The notes under the pieces: model-generated
What the model saw: the letters and a program-made list of their open reading frames with translations, nothing else
Database searches by the model: none
What the model was told of the DNA's origin: nothing
Part shown: piece after piece, positions 39,763 through 48,714 of the stretch
Layout of the letters: each line of letters starts with the position of its first letter
How positions within the stretch are numbered: position 1 is the first letter of the stretch
Made by a program: the position numbers and the translations under genes
NCBI RefSeq assembly: GCF_004339095.1
Contig: NZ_SMGQ01000013.1
Span: 262,352 to 326,351, forward strand
Origin: Natranaerovirga hydrolytica
GTDB taxonomy: Bacteria; Bacillota; Clostridia; Lachnospirales; DSM-24629
DNA length: 64,000 nucleotides
Reading direction: 5' to 3'

Positions 39763-40193
39763 AAGAGCACCAGGTTCAGACGAATTAAGCAGTTAAGAAG
39801 AAGATTGTGTAGATTGGGAATTTAAAAAAGAAATTATAGCAAAAAGTTAATGTTAAAAAATGAAAACTTTCTTAAAGTTACCTCGTATATTCACCAAATT
39901 ATAATATTAAGTCCAAGCAACTCTAAAATATCATAGCTATTTTGAATTGTCAAACGCATTTAAGATATATTTGTATGTTGATTTTAAGCTATTTAGGAGT
40001 AGTTTTATTAAATGAAAAACATTTTTTCACATAATATTTGTTGTAATTATACAAAAATAATTTTATATAACTAAAAACATTAGTGCTTTTTAGTATATTT
40101 TTTACAAAATCACATGTTTGGTTAATACATAACATTCTTATTATTGGATAAAATAGGTTTGTTGTATAAAGTATTATATATGGAGGTATAAAA

Positions 40194-41042
40194 ATGCTAT
40201 TGGAAACTAGAACTAAAATAGCTTGTAATAATGAATATGACACACTCAAGAAAGTTATTGTGTGTGACCCTAAATATATGACCATAAGAGAAGTCATCAA
40301 TGAAACACAAAAACATTATAAAGAAGATAATATAAGCATAGACATTGCAATGAAACAACATAAAAAGTTTGTTGAGTTATTAAAAGAACAAAATGTGGAA
40401 GTTATTAATTTACCTTCTTTAAAAAAATACCATGAACAAGTATTTACTAGAGATATTGGTTTTGTAATTGGGGAGATTATTTTTGTAGCCAATATGGCTA
40501 ATGAGGCAAGGATTGGAGAAGAAGATATATTAAAAAACTACTTAGAAGGGGATGTGATTTCTTATTATAATTTAATTGGAGATCAAATAGAAGGTGGAGA
40601 TGTTTTAATAGATGGTAGGAACATATATATTGGATTAAGCAATAGGACTAATGAAAGTGCAGTTCATCATATGCAAAAGTTACTCCCAAGGTACACGATC
40701 ATCCCTATTTCCTTTAAAGAAAAGTACTTACATTTAGATTGTGTCTTTAATATTATCTCACCTCATGAAGCTTTATACTACCCAGAGGCATTTGATGAAG
40801 GTACCCTTAAGGAGTTAAAAAATCATTATGATCTAATTCCTGTATGTCAGTCTGAACAATTTTCATTAGGTACCAATGTATTTTCTGTTGGTAATAAAAA
40901 AATCTTTAGTTTGATTACGAACAAAAAAATCAATACAGCCTTAAGTGAAAGAGGTTATTCAGTCATAGAAGTAGAATTTTCAGAGATTATAAAATCCGGT
41001 GGTTCTTTTAGATGTTGTACGTTACCTATATTAAGAAAATAA
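40194..41042 (+). CDS. Amidinotransferase-fold hydrolase (DDAH/arginine deiminase-like)
   Basis: The 282-residue protein has the pentein fold signatures: VCDPKYM near the N-terminus, FTRDIGFV, IEGGDVL, the catalytic His in LHLDCVFNIISP and the nucleophile Cys in GGSFRCCTLPI (about residue 274). Such enzymes hydrolyse guanidino groups of arginine, methylarginine or agmatine-like substrates, or citrulline. The two adjacent cysteines at the active site are slightly unusual. TGGAGG precedes the ATG. The neighbours give no pathway context. Confidence 0.82.
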   Translation: MLLETRTKIACNNEYDTLKKVIVCDPKYMTIREVINETQKHYKEDNISIDIAMKQHKKFVELLKEQNVEVINLPSLKKYHEQVFTRDIGFVIGEIIFVANMANEARIGEEDILKNYLEGDVISYYNLIGDQIEGGDVLIDGRNIYIGLSNRTNESAVHHMQKLLPRYTIIPISFKEKYLHLDCVFNIISPHEALYYPEAFDEGTLKELKNHYDLIPVCQSEQFSLGTNVFSVGNKKIFSLITNKKINTALSERGYSVIEVEFSEIIKSGGSFRCCTLPILRK

Positions 41043-41046
41043 GACA

Positions 41047-41088
41047 GTTAAAAGACTTTGTTCAGTGTTTAGAGCAAAGTCTTTTAAC
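41047..41088 (+). terminator. Terminator after the amidinotransferase-fold gene
   Basis: Perfect 14-bp stem: GTTAAAAGACTTTG (41047-41060) with CAAAGTCTTTTAAC (41075-41088). The remaining DNA to 41335 is AT-rich with no gene. Confidence 0.75.
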
Positions 41089-41335
41089 TTTACAGTTGAA
41101 ACTTTTATAAAAAATGTTAAAATACAATAAGATAATAATGGTTTAAAAAAATTAATACAAACCCTATGATGTATTTTCTTAATAAAGAACTTTATTTTGG
41201 GGATAGAACTAAAAATAATAAGCTGAAATGTGGAGAAATGCAAAAAACTTGATTTATACCTTGTATTCATATATGATAACTAAAGAATAGAGTGTAGATA
41301 ATGATAATTTTATAAGTTAAGAAAGGACAATGATT

Positions 41336-42094
41336 ATGTTACATGCTTTTTCTAGGACAGAAATGCTCATTGGAGAAGAAGGGCTTGAAAAGTTAAAAAA
41401 TGCAACAGTAGCTATTTTTGGTATAGGGGGCGTAGGCACTTATGCAGTAGAAGGTTTGGTAAGGAGTGGAATCGGTAAAGTCATTTTAGTAGATGATGAT
41501 GAAATATGCCTTACCAATATTAATAGACAATTACATGCAACCCGTAAGACAGTTGGTAAACCAAAAGTAGAAGTGATGAAAGATAGAATATTAGAGATTA
41601 ACCCAAAAGTAGAAGTAACTGTTTATCAAGCGTTATATAATGCAGATACAGCAAATGAATTATTATCTGAATCATATGATTATGTGATAGATGCAATAGA
41701 TATGGTTAGTTCTAAAATCGATTTAATTGTTAGATGCAGTCAAAAAGATATACCAATTATTAGTGCAATGGGAGCAGGTAATAAAATGAATCCCACTATG
41801 TTAGAAGTTGCTGATATATATGAAACCAGTATGTGTCCATTGGCAAAAGTCATGCGAAAAGAATTAAAAAGAAAAAATATAAAGCAATTAAAAGTTGTTT
41901 ATTCAAAAGAAAAGGCATTAACCCCTAAACCAATAGATGGAGACTGTAAAACCAATTGTATTTGTCCTAACAAGGATAGAACTTGTGTGACTAGGCGGCA
42001 AATACCTGGGAGCATTTCTTTTGTACCTTCTGTATCAGGCTTGATTATTGCATCAGAAGTGATAAAAGATATTATTGAATATAGAAGAAAATAA
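41336..42094 (+). CDS. tcdA: tRNA threonylcarbamoyladenosine dehydratase
   Basis: The 252-residue E1-like protein opens with FSRTEMLIGEEGLEKLKNAT and the nucleotide-binding GIGGVGTYAVEGLVRSG. DDDEICLTNINRQLHA and DAIDMVSSKIDLI follow, as in TcdA/YgdL. It cyclises N6-threonylcarbamoyladenosine at A37 of tRNAs using ATP. The ATG at 41336 sits eight bases after GAAAGGA; an ATG six bases earlier is too close. A cysteine-rich stretch (DCKTNCICPNKDRTC, about residues 202-220) is typical of clostridial members and may bind metal. Confidence 0.9.
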   Translation: MLHAFSRTEMLIGEEGLEKLKNATVAIFGIGGVGTYAVEGLVRSGIGKVILVDDDEICLTNINRQLHATRKTVGKPKVEVMKDRILEINPKVEVTVYQALYNADTANELLSESYDYVIDAIDMVSSKIDLIVRCSQKDIPIISAMGAGNKMNPTMLEVADIYETSMCPLAKVMRKELKRKNIKQLKVVYSKEKALTPKPIDGDCKTNCICPNKDRTCVTRRQIPGSISFVPSVSGLIIASEVIKDIIEYRRK

Positions 42095-42106
42095 TTATAC
42101 ATCATT

Positions 42107-42147
42107 AAGTCTAATTTAAAGAAACTACTTTAGATTAGACTTTTTTT
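42107..42147 (+). terminator. Terminator after tcdA
   Basis: AAGTCTAATTTAAAG pairs with CTTTAGATTAGACTT, followed by a T run. Confidence 0.88.
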
Positions 42148-42311
42148 AAAACAAAACTTTACAAAATATATTTAATAGTTAGACAAGTTATGAACTTGAA
42201 TTTTTGAAATAATAAAAAGATAATGTTATACTTTACTTATAAAAATTTTAAATAGATAATACAAAAGATCAAAAAAACTAAGTATGCGTTTATCCTAAAG
42301 GAGGGTTTACA

Positions 42312-43163
42312 ATGCGTAAGATACGAAACATTAATAAAGTGGTTACAGGAGAAAATAAAGTAGACGGTGCAGGCGTCAAATTAGTTAGAGTGATTGGATA
42401 CAATGATGTGAAAGATTTTGATCCTTTTTTATTATTAGATGGTTTTGATTCAAGAAATTTTCAAGATTATATTAAAGGATTTCCTTGGCACCCTCATAGA
42501 GGAATAGAAACAGTGACATATTTATTAAGTGGAAAGATTGAACATGGAGACAGTTTAGGAAATCAAGGGGTTATTGAAGATGGTGATTGTCAATGGATGA
42601 CAGCAGGTAGTGGCATTATTCATCAAGAAATGCCTCAACCAAGTGAGAGAATGCTAGGTGTACAATTGTGGTTGAATTTACCTCAAAAAGATAAAATGAC
42701 TGTTCCAGAATATAGAGACATTACGGCAGATAAAATTCCTCTGATTGAAGAAGATGGTAGCCAAGTAAGAATTATCTCAGGAACCTATAAAGATTCTGAA
42801 GGAGCAATTCAAGGGGACTATGTTAAAACTTTATTTCTACACGTGGATATAGAAAAAAATAAAGAATGGTCACTGAAGACTCACAAAGATCATACAGTAT
42901 TGGTTTATATTGTAGAAGGAACCTGTGCTTTTGACAGAGACAATCATAAGACCATTCCAGAAAAAAGTGCCGTATTATTTAAATATGATGGTGATGAAAT
43001 ATACATTAAAGCAATGGATAAAAAGGCAAGGGTACTGGTGTTATCAGGCAAGCCATTAAAAGAGTCTATTGCTTGGGGTGGCCCTATTGTTATGAATACA
43101 CAAGAAGAACTGCAACAAGCGTTTAAAGAAATAGATGAAGGAACATTTATAAAAACAAAATAA
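42312..43163 (+). CDS. Pirin family protein
   Basis: The 283-residue bicupin carries the pirin motifs DPFLLLDGFDSRNF, GFPWHPHRGIETVTYLLSG, SLGNQGVIEDGDCQWMTAGS and GIIHQEMPQ. The His-rich motif (HPHRG, with a later His and Glu) binds iron in the N-terminal cupin. Some pirins are quercetinases or redox-sensing regulators; the role here is not set. AAAGGAGGG precedes the ATG. Confidence 0.93.
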   Translation: MRKIRNINKVVTGENKVDGAGVKLVRVIGYNDVKDFDPFLLLDGFDSRNFQDYIKGFPWHPHRGIETVTYLLSGKIEHGDSLGNQGVIEDGDCQWMTAGSGIIHQEMPQPSERMLGVQLWLNLPQKDKMTVPEYRDITADKIPLIEEDGSQVRIISGTYKDSEGAIQGDYVKTLFLHVDIEKNKEWSLKTHKDHTVLVYIVEGTCAFDRDNHKTIPEKSAVLFKYDGDEIYIKAMDKKARVLVLSGKPLKESIAWGGPIVMNTQEELQQAFKEIDEGTFIKTK

Positions 43164-43169
43164 AGTCTG

Positions 43170-43210
43170 AAAAAAAGATTTCTATGCTTAAAGTGTAGAA
43201 ATCTTTTTTT
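43170..43210 (+). terminator. Terminator after the pirin gene
   Basis: AAAAAAAGATTTCTA pairs exactly with TAGAAATCTTTTTTT across an 11-base loop. Confidence 0.9.
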
Positions 43211-43281
43211 GAGCATTTGTTATGCTGGCAAGAAACAAAGTTTTAAACTTGTATAGGCGTATTTTGCTTATATATTCCTTG

Positions 43282-43332
43282 TTGACAACACAACTTTGCG
43301 AATTTATAATAAACCATAATGACACATTGTCA
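43282..43332 (+). promoter_or_regulatory. Promoter and palindromic operator of the TetR gene
   Basis: TTGACA (43282-43287), 17 bases, TATAAT (43305-43310). Ten bases downstream lies the palindrome TGACACATTGTCA (43320-43332), just before the Shine-Dalgarno. A repressor there would block its own transcription, typical TetR autoregulation. The -35 region also contains GTTGACAAC. Confidence 0.65.
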
Positions 43333-43346
43333 CAAAGGAGAAAAAT

Positions 43347-43955
43347 ATGCCAAAACAAACCTTTCACAACCTACCATTAGAGAAAAAGAGTATTATATTT
43401 AATGCAGCATACAAAGAATTTTCTAATGTTTCGTTTTATGATGCATCTATTGCCAATATTATTAGAGAAGCTTGTATTTCTAGGGGCAGCTTTTATCAAT
43501 ACTTTAGTAATAAAGAAGATATATATTTTTATATAGTAGATCAATTAAAAAGCCAATCAAAAGTATATTTTGAAAACCTTGTAAAGTCTACTAAAGGTAA
43601 TTTGTGGGAGATAATGGAATCATTATTTAAACATGAGTTAAGCCTTGTGGAAGATGATAAATATCGTCAATTTTTTAAACAGTTTTTTTTGAATCTAAAT
43701 ATTTACCTACAGGAGCATTTGCCTAAAAGGGTGGTAATGTATGAAGATACATTAGAAGAATTTATGGAAGATATAGACCTCAGTGGATTTAAACAAAAAA
43801 ATCAAGAATATATATTATACGTGATCAACTTAATTACATTGGTTATTGGAGAATTAATGAAAAATAAATTGATTTATAATGTTTCTAATGAAGAAATTAT
43901 GGAAAGATATAAATTACAAGTAGATATCATAAAAAATGGAGCATTAAATACATAA
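43347..43955 (+). CDS. TetR family transcriptional regulator
   Basis: The 202-residue protein has an N-terminal TetR helix-turn-helix: KKSIIFNAAYKEFSNVSF, then ASIANIIREACISRGSFYQYFSNKEDIY (about 25-52). A divergent ligand-binding half follows. No exporter or target gene is next to it; it is flanked by pirin upstream and a long intergenic region downstream. A palindrome upstream suggests autoregulation. Confidence 0.9.
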   Translation: MPKQTFHNLPLEKKSIIFNAAYKEFSNVSFYDASIANIIREACISRGSFYQYFSNKEDIYFYIVDQLKSQSKVYFENLVKSTKGNLWEIMESLFKHELSLVEDDKYRQFFKQFFLNLNIYLQEHLPKRVVMYEDTLEEFMEDIDLSGFKQKNQEYILYVINLITLVIGELMKNKLIYNVSNEEIMERYKLQVDIIKNGALNT

Positions 43956-44084
43956 AAAGATAGTCCAAGAAAAGATAAAAAAATGAGAAGATAGGATTCA
44001 AAATATTATATTGATTTGAATTATGAAGGATAATAAATGCTTTATTTTTCAAAACATATATAGTATAATTATCCTATGTATGTT

Positions 44085-44129
44085 TTAAAAGAAATTTTGT
44101 CTTATACCATAAGACAAAATTTCTTTTAA
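44085..44129. repeat. Perfect 21-bp inverted repeat with three-base loop
   Basis: The arms 44085-44105 and 44109-44129 are exact reverse complements around ACC. No T run follows on either strand, so it is not a classic terminator. It lies 130 bases past the TetR gene. Confidence 0.7.
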
Positions 44130-44220
44130 GAGAGTACATTTAAAATACAATAAACTTTTATCTTTAGGTACTAAAAGTAATCTATAAAGCGTATAAAGGG
44201 TCATAGCTTTTATAAAAAGG

Positions 44221-44330
44221 GTTTTAATACTTTTAACGAAACTTGCTCGCAAGGGTTTAGTTTTTACATTTTCATTGATAACCTGTGTAGTTACTAGTTT
44301 TGGCGCTACAATGAGCAGGTTAGTATATAG
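44221..44330 (-). repeat. Two-hairpin dispersed repeat, copy D (minus strand)
   Basis: Read on the minus strand it aligns with copy C at 20296: ACCTG...GTAG..CCAAAACTAGTAACTAC ACAGGTTAT, then AATGAAA and the inner stem CTTGCGAGCAAGTTT. The outer arms are more diverged than in the other copies. Confidence 0.55.
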
Positions 44331-44377
44331 GTAATTGACATTTCTATAATAGCCATATAATAATACAATTTAAATTT

Positions 44378-44472
44378 GTAGCCAGTTTATTTTTTATAGT
44401 CTATAAGCTACAAGTATCATTGAAAGTAAAATTTTAGTCATTAACCAGTGGCGTTCTTGAGACTTTCATAAT
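44378..44472 (+). repeat. Two-hairpin dispersed repeat, copy E (diverged)
   Basis: Hairpin 1 keeps GTAGC (44378-44382) and GCTAC (44407-44411). Hairpin 2 keeps ATTGAAAGT and GACTTTCAT, but the inner stem differs from the other copies. It ends about 65 bases before the citrate synthase gene. Assigned by architecture, hence moderate confidence. Confidence 0.4.
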
Positions 44473-44538
44473 ACAAACTCATCTGTATACGATGTCTAAT
44501 ATTCATCAGAAATAGAAAAATTTAAAGGGGGACTTTGA

Positions 44539-45909
44539 ATGGGCAAAAAAAGCTTTCTTGAGCAGTTTGAAAGTGAAAAGCTAATGGAATTAAGTTCTTT
44601 AGCAGAAAAATGCAGTTACATTAATCCGGAATTTTATTCGAAATATGAAGTAAAAAGAGGTTTGAGGGACATCAATGGTAGAGGTGTTGTAGCAGGACTA
44701 ACTGAAATAGGAGAAGTACATTCTTATATAATTGACGAAAATGAAACAGTTCCTGTGCCTGGCAGATTAAGATATAGAGGTATTGAGATAGATGACTTGG
44801 TTAACGGATTTATTTCAGAAGACAGATATGGTTTTGAAGAAACAACTTATTTGTTGCTTTTTGGTCATCTTCCAGATAAGAATGAATTAATTAATTTTGA
44901 AGCGTTATTAGGATCGTTTAGAACTTTACCGAATTCATTTGTTAGAGATATTATTATGAAAGCACCTAGTAAGAATATGATGAATACCTTGGCAAGAAGT
45001 ATTTTGTCAATGTACAGTTATGATCCCAATGCAGATGATACGACAGTCGCAAATGTTGTTAGACAATCCCTACAAATGATAGCCTATTTTCCACTAATAG
45101 CTGTTTATGGCTATCAAGCGTATGATCATTATTACAACAATAATAGTTTGATTATTCATAGTCCAAAACCAGAATTAAGCACAGCAGAAAATATACTTCA
45201 TATGCTAAGACCAGATAGTCAATTTACTAAATTAGAAGCAACATTATTAGACTTAGCTCTTGTGCTTCATGCAGAGCATGGAGGCGGTAATAATTCTACT
45301 TTTACAACCCATGTTGTTACGTCATCAGGAACAGATACTTATTCAGCAATATCTGCGTCATTAGGTTCATTAAAAGGTTTTAGACATGGTGGTGCTAATA
45401 TAAAAGTGGTACAAATGTTTGATGACATTAGAGAGCATGTAGAAGATTGGAAAGATGATGAAGAGATATTTGCGTACTTAGAAAAAATATTAACTAAGCA
45501 AGCATTTGATCGTACAGGGTTAGTTTACGGTATTGGACATGCTGTTTATTCGGTTTCAGACCCTAGAGCAGTTATATTCAAAAAATATGTACAAGAATTG
45601 GCAAAAGATAAAGGGCTAGAAGATGAATTTTTATTGTATTCAAAAGTAGAAGAAATCGCACCACAAGTTATAGGGCATCTAAGGAAAATGTACAAAGGTG
45701 TTAGTGCCAATGTAGACTTTTATTCAGGATTTGTATATAGGATGCTAGGCATTCCTAAAGAATTATATACACCATTATTTGCAATATCTCGAATTGTGGG
45801 TTGGAGTGCTCATAGAATAGAAGAAATCGTTAATAATGGAAAAATTATGCGACCAGCATATAAAAGTATAGCAAAAAAACAAAAATATGTAGAAGTAGAT
45901 AAAAGATAA
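44539..45909 (+). CDS. Citrate synthase
   Basis: The 456-residue protein has the citrate synthase signatures RLRYRGIEIDDLV (about 72-84), LHAEHGGGNNSTFTTHVV with active-site His (about 244-262), LKGFRHGGAN (about 275-290), GIGHAVYSVSDPRA (second His) and ANVDFYSGFVYRMLGIP with the catalytic Asp. It condenses acetyl-CoA and oxaloacetate, feeding glutamate synthesis. The about 60-residue N-terminal extension is common in clostridial forms. No aconitase or isocitrate dehydrogenase follows. 2-Methylcitrate synthase activity cannot be excluded. Confidence 0.92.
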   Translation: MGKKSFLEQFESEKLMELSSLAEKCSYINPEFYSKYEVKRGLRDINGRGVVAGLTEIGEVHSYIIDENETVPVPGRLRYRGIEIDDLVNGFISEDRYGFEETTYLLLFGHLPDKNELINFEALLGSFRTLPNSFVRDIIMKAPSKNMMNTLARSILSMYSYDPNADDTTVANVVRQSLQMIAYFPLIAVYGYQAYDHYYNNNSLIIHSPKPELSTAENILHMLRPDSQFTKLEATLLDLALVLHAEHGGGNNSTFTTHVVTSSGTDTYSAISASLGSLKGFRHGGANIKVVQMFDDIREHVEDWKDDEEIFAYLEKILTKQAFDRTGLVYGIGHAVYSVSDPRAVIFKKYVQELAKDKGLEDEFLLYSKVEEIAPQVIGHLRKMYKGVSANVDFYSGFVYRMLGIPKELYTPLFAISRIVGWSAHRIEEIVNNGKIMRPAYKSIAKKQKYVEVDKR

Positions 45910-45936
45910 AACATAAAATATAAATGTAAAATTTTA

Positions 45937-45973
45937 AAGAACTACTTATTAACTAAGATAAGTGGTTCTTTTT
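45937..45973 (+). terminator. Terminator after citrate synthase
   Basis: AAGAACTACTTAT pairs with ATAAGTGGTTCTT, followed by Ts. Confidence 0.85.
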
Positions 45974-46043
45974 GTTTTAAAAAATATTAGATAAAATAAA
46001 AATATAATTATAAAAATGAGCAGAAAGTAACAATATAGTGATA

Positions 46044-46072
46044 TTGACAATCATTATCAACAATGGTAATAT
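46044..46072 (+). promoter_or_regulatory. Fur-controlled promoter of the flavodoxin gene
   Basis: TTGACA (46044-46049), 17 bases, TAATAT (46067-46072). The 15-mer TGACAATCATTATCA (46045-46059) overlaps the -35 and differs from the Fur consensus TGATAATNATTATCA at one base. Iron-bound Fur would shut the promoter. Confidence 0.78.
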
Positions 46073-46161
46073 ATATGAGAAGTTACTAAAACTAAACAAA
46101 GAAAAGTGTAAATGCATATGCAGTTGCATTCTTTCTTTTATATTTTATAAGGAGGATTTAG

Positions 46162-46593
46162 ATGAAAATTATTACAGTTATTTATTGGAGCGGTACTGGA
46201 AATACTAAAATGATGGCAGATGCTATTGTTGAGGGAGCAAAAGAAGGTGAAACCATTGTAGAAATCTTTGATGTTAACGATGTAAAAATAGAAAAAGTTT
46301 TAAACTCAGATGTAGTGGCAATAGGTTGCCCATCTATGGGTGATGAAGTGTTAGAAGAGTCAGAGATGGAACCTTTTATAGAAACATTAGAAAAAGAGAA
46401 TATTAAAGATAAGCCTTTTGCATTATTTGGTTCATATGACTGGGGAGATGGTCAATGGATGAGAGAGTGGGAAGAAAGAATGAAAAATGCAGGTGTAAAA
46501 TTAGTAGCAGAGGGCCTTATTGTTCAAAACACACCAGAAGATGATGAATTAGAACAATGTAAAGCGCTAGGAAGAACATTAGCACAAAGTTAA
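46162..46593 (+). CDS. Flavodoxin
   Basis: The 143-residue short-chain flavodoxin has the FMN phosphate loop YWSGTGNTKMMADAI (about 8-22) and the later isoalloxazine loops GCPSMGDEVLEESEMEP and GSYDWGDGQWMREW. It replaces ferredoxin as a low-potential electron carrier when iron is scarce, which fits the Fur box over its promoter. It is the probable donor for the nitrogenase-like operon 1.6 kb away, though this is inference. Confidence 0.93.
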   Translation: MKIITVIYWSGTGNTKMMADAIVEGAKEGETIVEIFDVNDVKIEKVLNSDVVAIGCPSMGDEVLEESEMEPFIETLEKENIKDKPFALFGSYDWGDGQWMREWEERMKNAGVKLVAEGLIVQNTPEDDELEQCKALGRTLAQS

Positions 46594-46616
46594 CTAGAAT
46601 AAAGGAAGTGTTCATA

Positions 46617-47210
46617 TTGGATAATAAGACAAAACAAAGATATTATACAATTATTAATAATTTAGATGGATTAGATTATCTTTTATCAGTGGTTTCATAT
46701 AATGTGGCGCCCACTATTAATGATGAAAAACCATCTTCTCTAATCAGTTTTACAGTTAAAAGAAAAAACCTCTTTAAATTATGGAATATGTACAAAGAAG
46801 AAGTATGCAATCATTTGAATTTAAAGTATTATGTGATAAAAGAAAAAGACAACAAAGTTCTTGTTTTATTTTATAAAAGCGAAACATTAAAAAACCACCT
46901 CAAAGATGATGAATATGTTAGATTTTTAAAGAATTTAGGATATACAGCAAGAATGTCATTAGATGATAAGTTACATTATTTAAAAGAACGTTTTAAAATT
47001 ATTAATTGTCCTCATGAAGTCGGCATCTTTTTAGGCATTCCAATAGAAGATGTTGAAAGTTTTATTGAGAACAATGGAGAAGGCTATATCTTTTATAGAT
47101 ACTGGAAAGTATATCATAATTCACAAAGAGCGAGGGAGATTTTTGATAGATACGACAACCATAGAGCCACAATGGTAAAAGATATGGAAAAAAATTATTA
47201 TCCAATATAA
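46617..47210 (+). CDS. DUF3793 family protein
   Basis: The 197-residue protein matches DUF3793: VVSYNVAPTINDEKPSSLIS, LKERFKIINCPHEVGIFLGI and YIFYRYWKVYHNSQRAREIF. No catalytic motif is known. It follows the Fur-controlled flavodoxin by 23 bases and likely shares its transcript, so it belongs to the iron-limitation response. The TTG at 46617 is preferred, as AAAGGA ends two bases before an upstream in-frame GTG (46608). Confidence 0.8.
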   Translation: MDNKTKQRYYTIINNLDGLDYLLSVVSYNVAPTINDEKPSSLISFTVKRKNLFKLWNMYKEEVCNHLNLKYYVIKEKDNKVLVLFYKSETLKNHLKDDEYVRFLKNLGYTARMSLDDKLHYLKERFKIINCPHEVGIFLGIPIEDVESFIENNGEGYIFYRYWKVYHNSQRAREIFDRYDNHRATMVKDMEKNYYPI

Positions 47211-47220
47211 CATAAATCTT

Positions 47221-47253
47221 AAAGGGTTATTTTCTTAATGAAAATAGCCCTTT
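47221..47253. terminator. Bidirectional terminator
   Basis: AAAGGGTTATTTTC (47221-47234) pairs with GAAAATAGCCCTTT (47240-47253); it lies between the convergent DUF3793 and AraC-type genes. Confidence 0.85.
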
Positions 47254-47269
47254 AATTGAGTTTGAAATA

Positions 47270-47983
47270 TTATTTTTTATATTGAAGATCTCTATATTTC
47301 TTAGGAGAAAGATTGGTATGCTTTTTGAATTGGGCAGAAAAATAACTTTGGCTACTAAATCCCAAGGAAATAGCAATATCCAGTATTTTCTTATCAGAGT
47401 TTTGTAATAAAAACTTGCTTCGTTCAATTCGAGCAAAGGTTAAGTAATTAGAAAACGTCATATGAGTTTCCTTTTTAAACTGACTGCAAAAATAACACTT
47501 GCTCAAATTAACTTCTTTTGCCACTTGTTCAAGATTAAGGTCTTCCCCTAAATGATTGTGTATGTAGTTAAGGGCTTTTTTTATTGAATCATTTTTAACT
47601 TGAATCAAAGAATGAACTTGCTTGGAATAGCCTTTAATAATGTTGACCCCAATCATTTGTATTTCTTTTTTATCTTTAGCTTTTTCAACTAAGCCAATAA
47701 AAGCCTTGGCTTTTGACATGGCAATGTAAGGTGAAACACCATTGTTAATCACACTATGACAAATAATAGAAATCAAGTAAATAACTTGGTTTTTTATGGA
47801 TCTAAGCTTATTATTAGTGCCTGATAAATCAAATAACAATTCTTCACCAATCAACTGATTAAAAATAGATAAGGCATTATCTATTTGGTCGTGATTGATT
47901 TGATTAATTAATGAAGTTTCTAATTTATAATAAATATAGAGATCATTAATATCTTCTTTGGGATAGTAAATATTTAAGTTCAT
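47270..47983 (-). CDS. AraC family transcriptional regulator
   Basis: The 237-residue protein has a C-terminal double helix-turn-helix: LNLEQVAKEVNLSKCYFCSQFKKE (about 150-173) and KILDIAISLGFSSQSYFSAQFKKHTNLSPKKYR (split across about 200-232). The N-terminal half is helical, possibly a ligand domain; no cupin is obvious. It is divergent from the nitrogenase-like/heme operon and has a perfect Fur box 19 bases before its start, so it probably activates that operon in response to iron or heme. AAGGAGG fixes the ATG at 47983. Confidence 0.9.
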   Translation of the reverse strand: MNLNIYYPKEDINDLYIYYKLETSLINQINHDQIDNALSIFNQLIGEELLFDLSGTNNKLRSIKNQVIYLISIICHSVINNGVSPYIAMSKAKAFIGLVEKAKDKKEIQMIGVNIIKGYSKQVHSLIQVKNDSIKKALNYIHNHLGEDLNLEQVAKEVNLSKCYFCSQFKKETHMTFSNYLTFARIERSKFLLQNSDKKILDIAISLGFSSQSYFSAQFKKHTNLSPKKYRDLQYKK

Positions 47984-48001
47984 TGAATACCTCCTTAACA
48001 A

Positions 48002-48016
48002 TGATAATCATTATCA
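48002..48016. promoter_or_regulatory. Perfect Fur box
   Basis: TGATAATCATTATCA matches the 7-1-7 Fur consensus TGATAATNATTATCA at every position. It lies 19 bases before the AraC gene on the minus strand, next to a minus-strand TATAAT (48022-48027). Confidence 0.85.
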
Positions 48017-48167
48017 AGTCTATTATAGTACAAATCATTATATAATAAAAGTCAAAAAAATTATGATACAATCTTTGGAAAAATAAATGAGAAATAATTT
48101 ATAAAAAAAAGAAATATAGTGATAAAGGTTTTAAGGATTATAGTGTATATTGATAAGTGGGTTCAGT

Positions 48168-48182
48168 TGAGAAAGATTATCA
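48168..48182 (+). promoter_or_regulatory. Probable Fur box before the nitrogenase-like operon
   Basis: TGAGAAAGATTATCA matches the Fur 15-mer at 12 of 14 specified positions. It lies 15 bases before the flavodoxin-family ATG, next to the Shine-Dalgarno AAGGAGG. Confidence 0.55.
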
Positions 48183-48197
48183 TTAAGGAGGTGCTTT

Positions 48198-48704
48198 ATG
48201 GATTATATTATAATATATTCTTCTGAAACAGGCAATACAAAAAAAGTAGCTTATGAAATATTTAAGTCAATGCCTGAAGGAACAAAAATATATGATTTAC
48301 AAGATATACAAGGTGATGTTAAAGAAAAAAACTTAATACTAGGTTATTGGGTAGATCGAGCAAAACCTAACAAAGAAATGTTACATTTTATGGAATGTTT
48401 AACGAATAAGAACATTGTTGCTTTTGGCACATTAGGAGCTTATCCAGATTCGGAACATGCTCAGGTTACGAAAAAAAATGTAGCAGAAATTTTAGAACCA
48501 AGAAATACTCTATTGGGACAGTTTTTATGTCAAGGTAGAATTAGTTCTAAAATAACAGAGATGTTTAAAAGAGCCAGTAGCGATTCGCCTCATCGTATGA
48601 CCGAGGAGAGAATTAAAAAGCATCAAGAGGCAGCAAAACATCCTAATGAAGAAGATTTTAAGGCAGCAAGAAGTTTTATAGAAAGCATATTAAACAGTCA
48701 GTGA
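48198..48704 (+). CDS. Flavodoxin-family protein, first gene of the nitrogenase-like/heme operon
   Basis: The 168-residue protein has a flavodoxin FMN loop [16 protein letters not shown] (about 6-21) and further loops at [10 protein letters not shown] and [13 protein letters not shown]. The C-terminal part (about 100-168) is charged and family-specific. It is likely the electron donor, or part of the reductase chain, for the NifH-like protein encoded ten bases downstream. Iron-free electron carriage suits the iron-starvation setting. Confidence 0.85.
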   Translation: MDYIIIYSSETGNTKKVAYEIFKSMPEGTKIYDLQDIQGDVKEKNLILGYWVDRAKPNKEMLHFMECLTNKNIVAFGTLGAYPDSEHAQVTKKNVAEILEPRNTLLGQFLCQGRISSKITEMFKRASSDSPHRMTEERIKKHQEAAKHPNEEDFKAARSFIESILNSQ

Positions 48705-48714
48705 GGAATGGATC

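Larger units (their letters stand above)
43956..44538. other. Intergenic region with a perfect hairpin and two repeat copies
   Basis: This 583-base stretch has no gene. It holds a perfect 21-bp inverted repeat (44085-44129) and two divergent copies of the dispersed two-hairpin repeat in opposite orientations (44221-44330 and 44378-44472). Citrate synthase follows. Confidence 0.7.
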
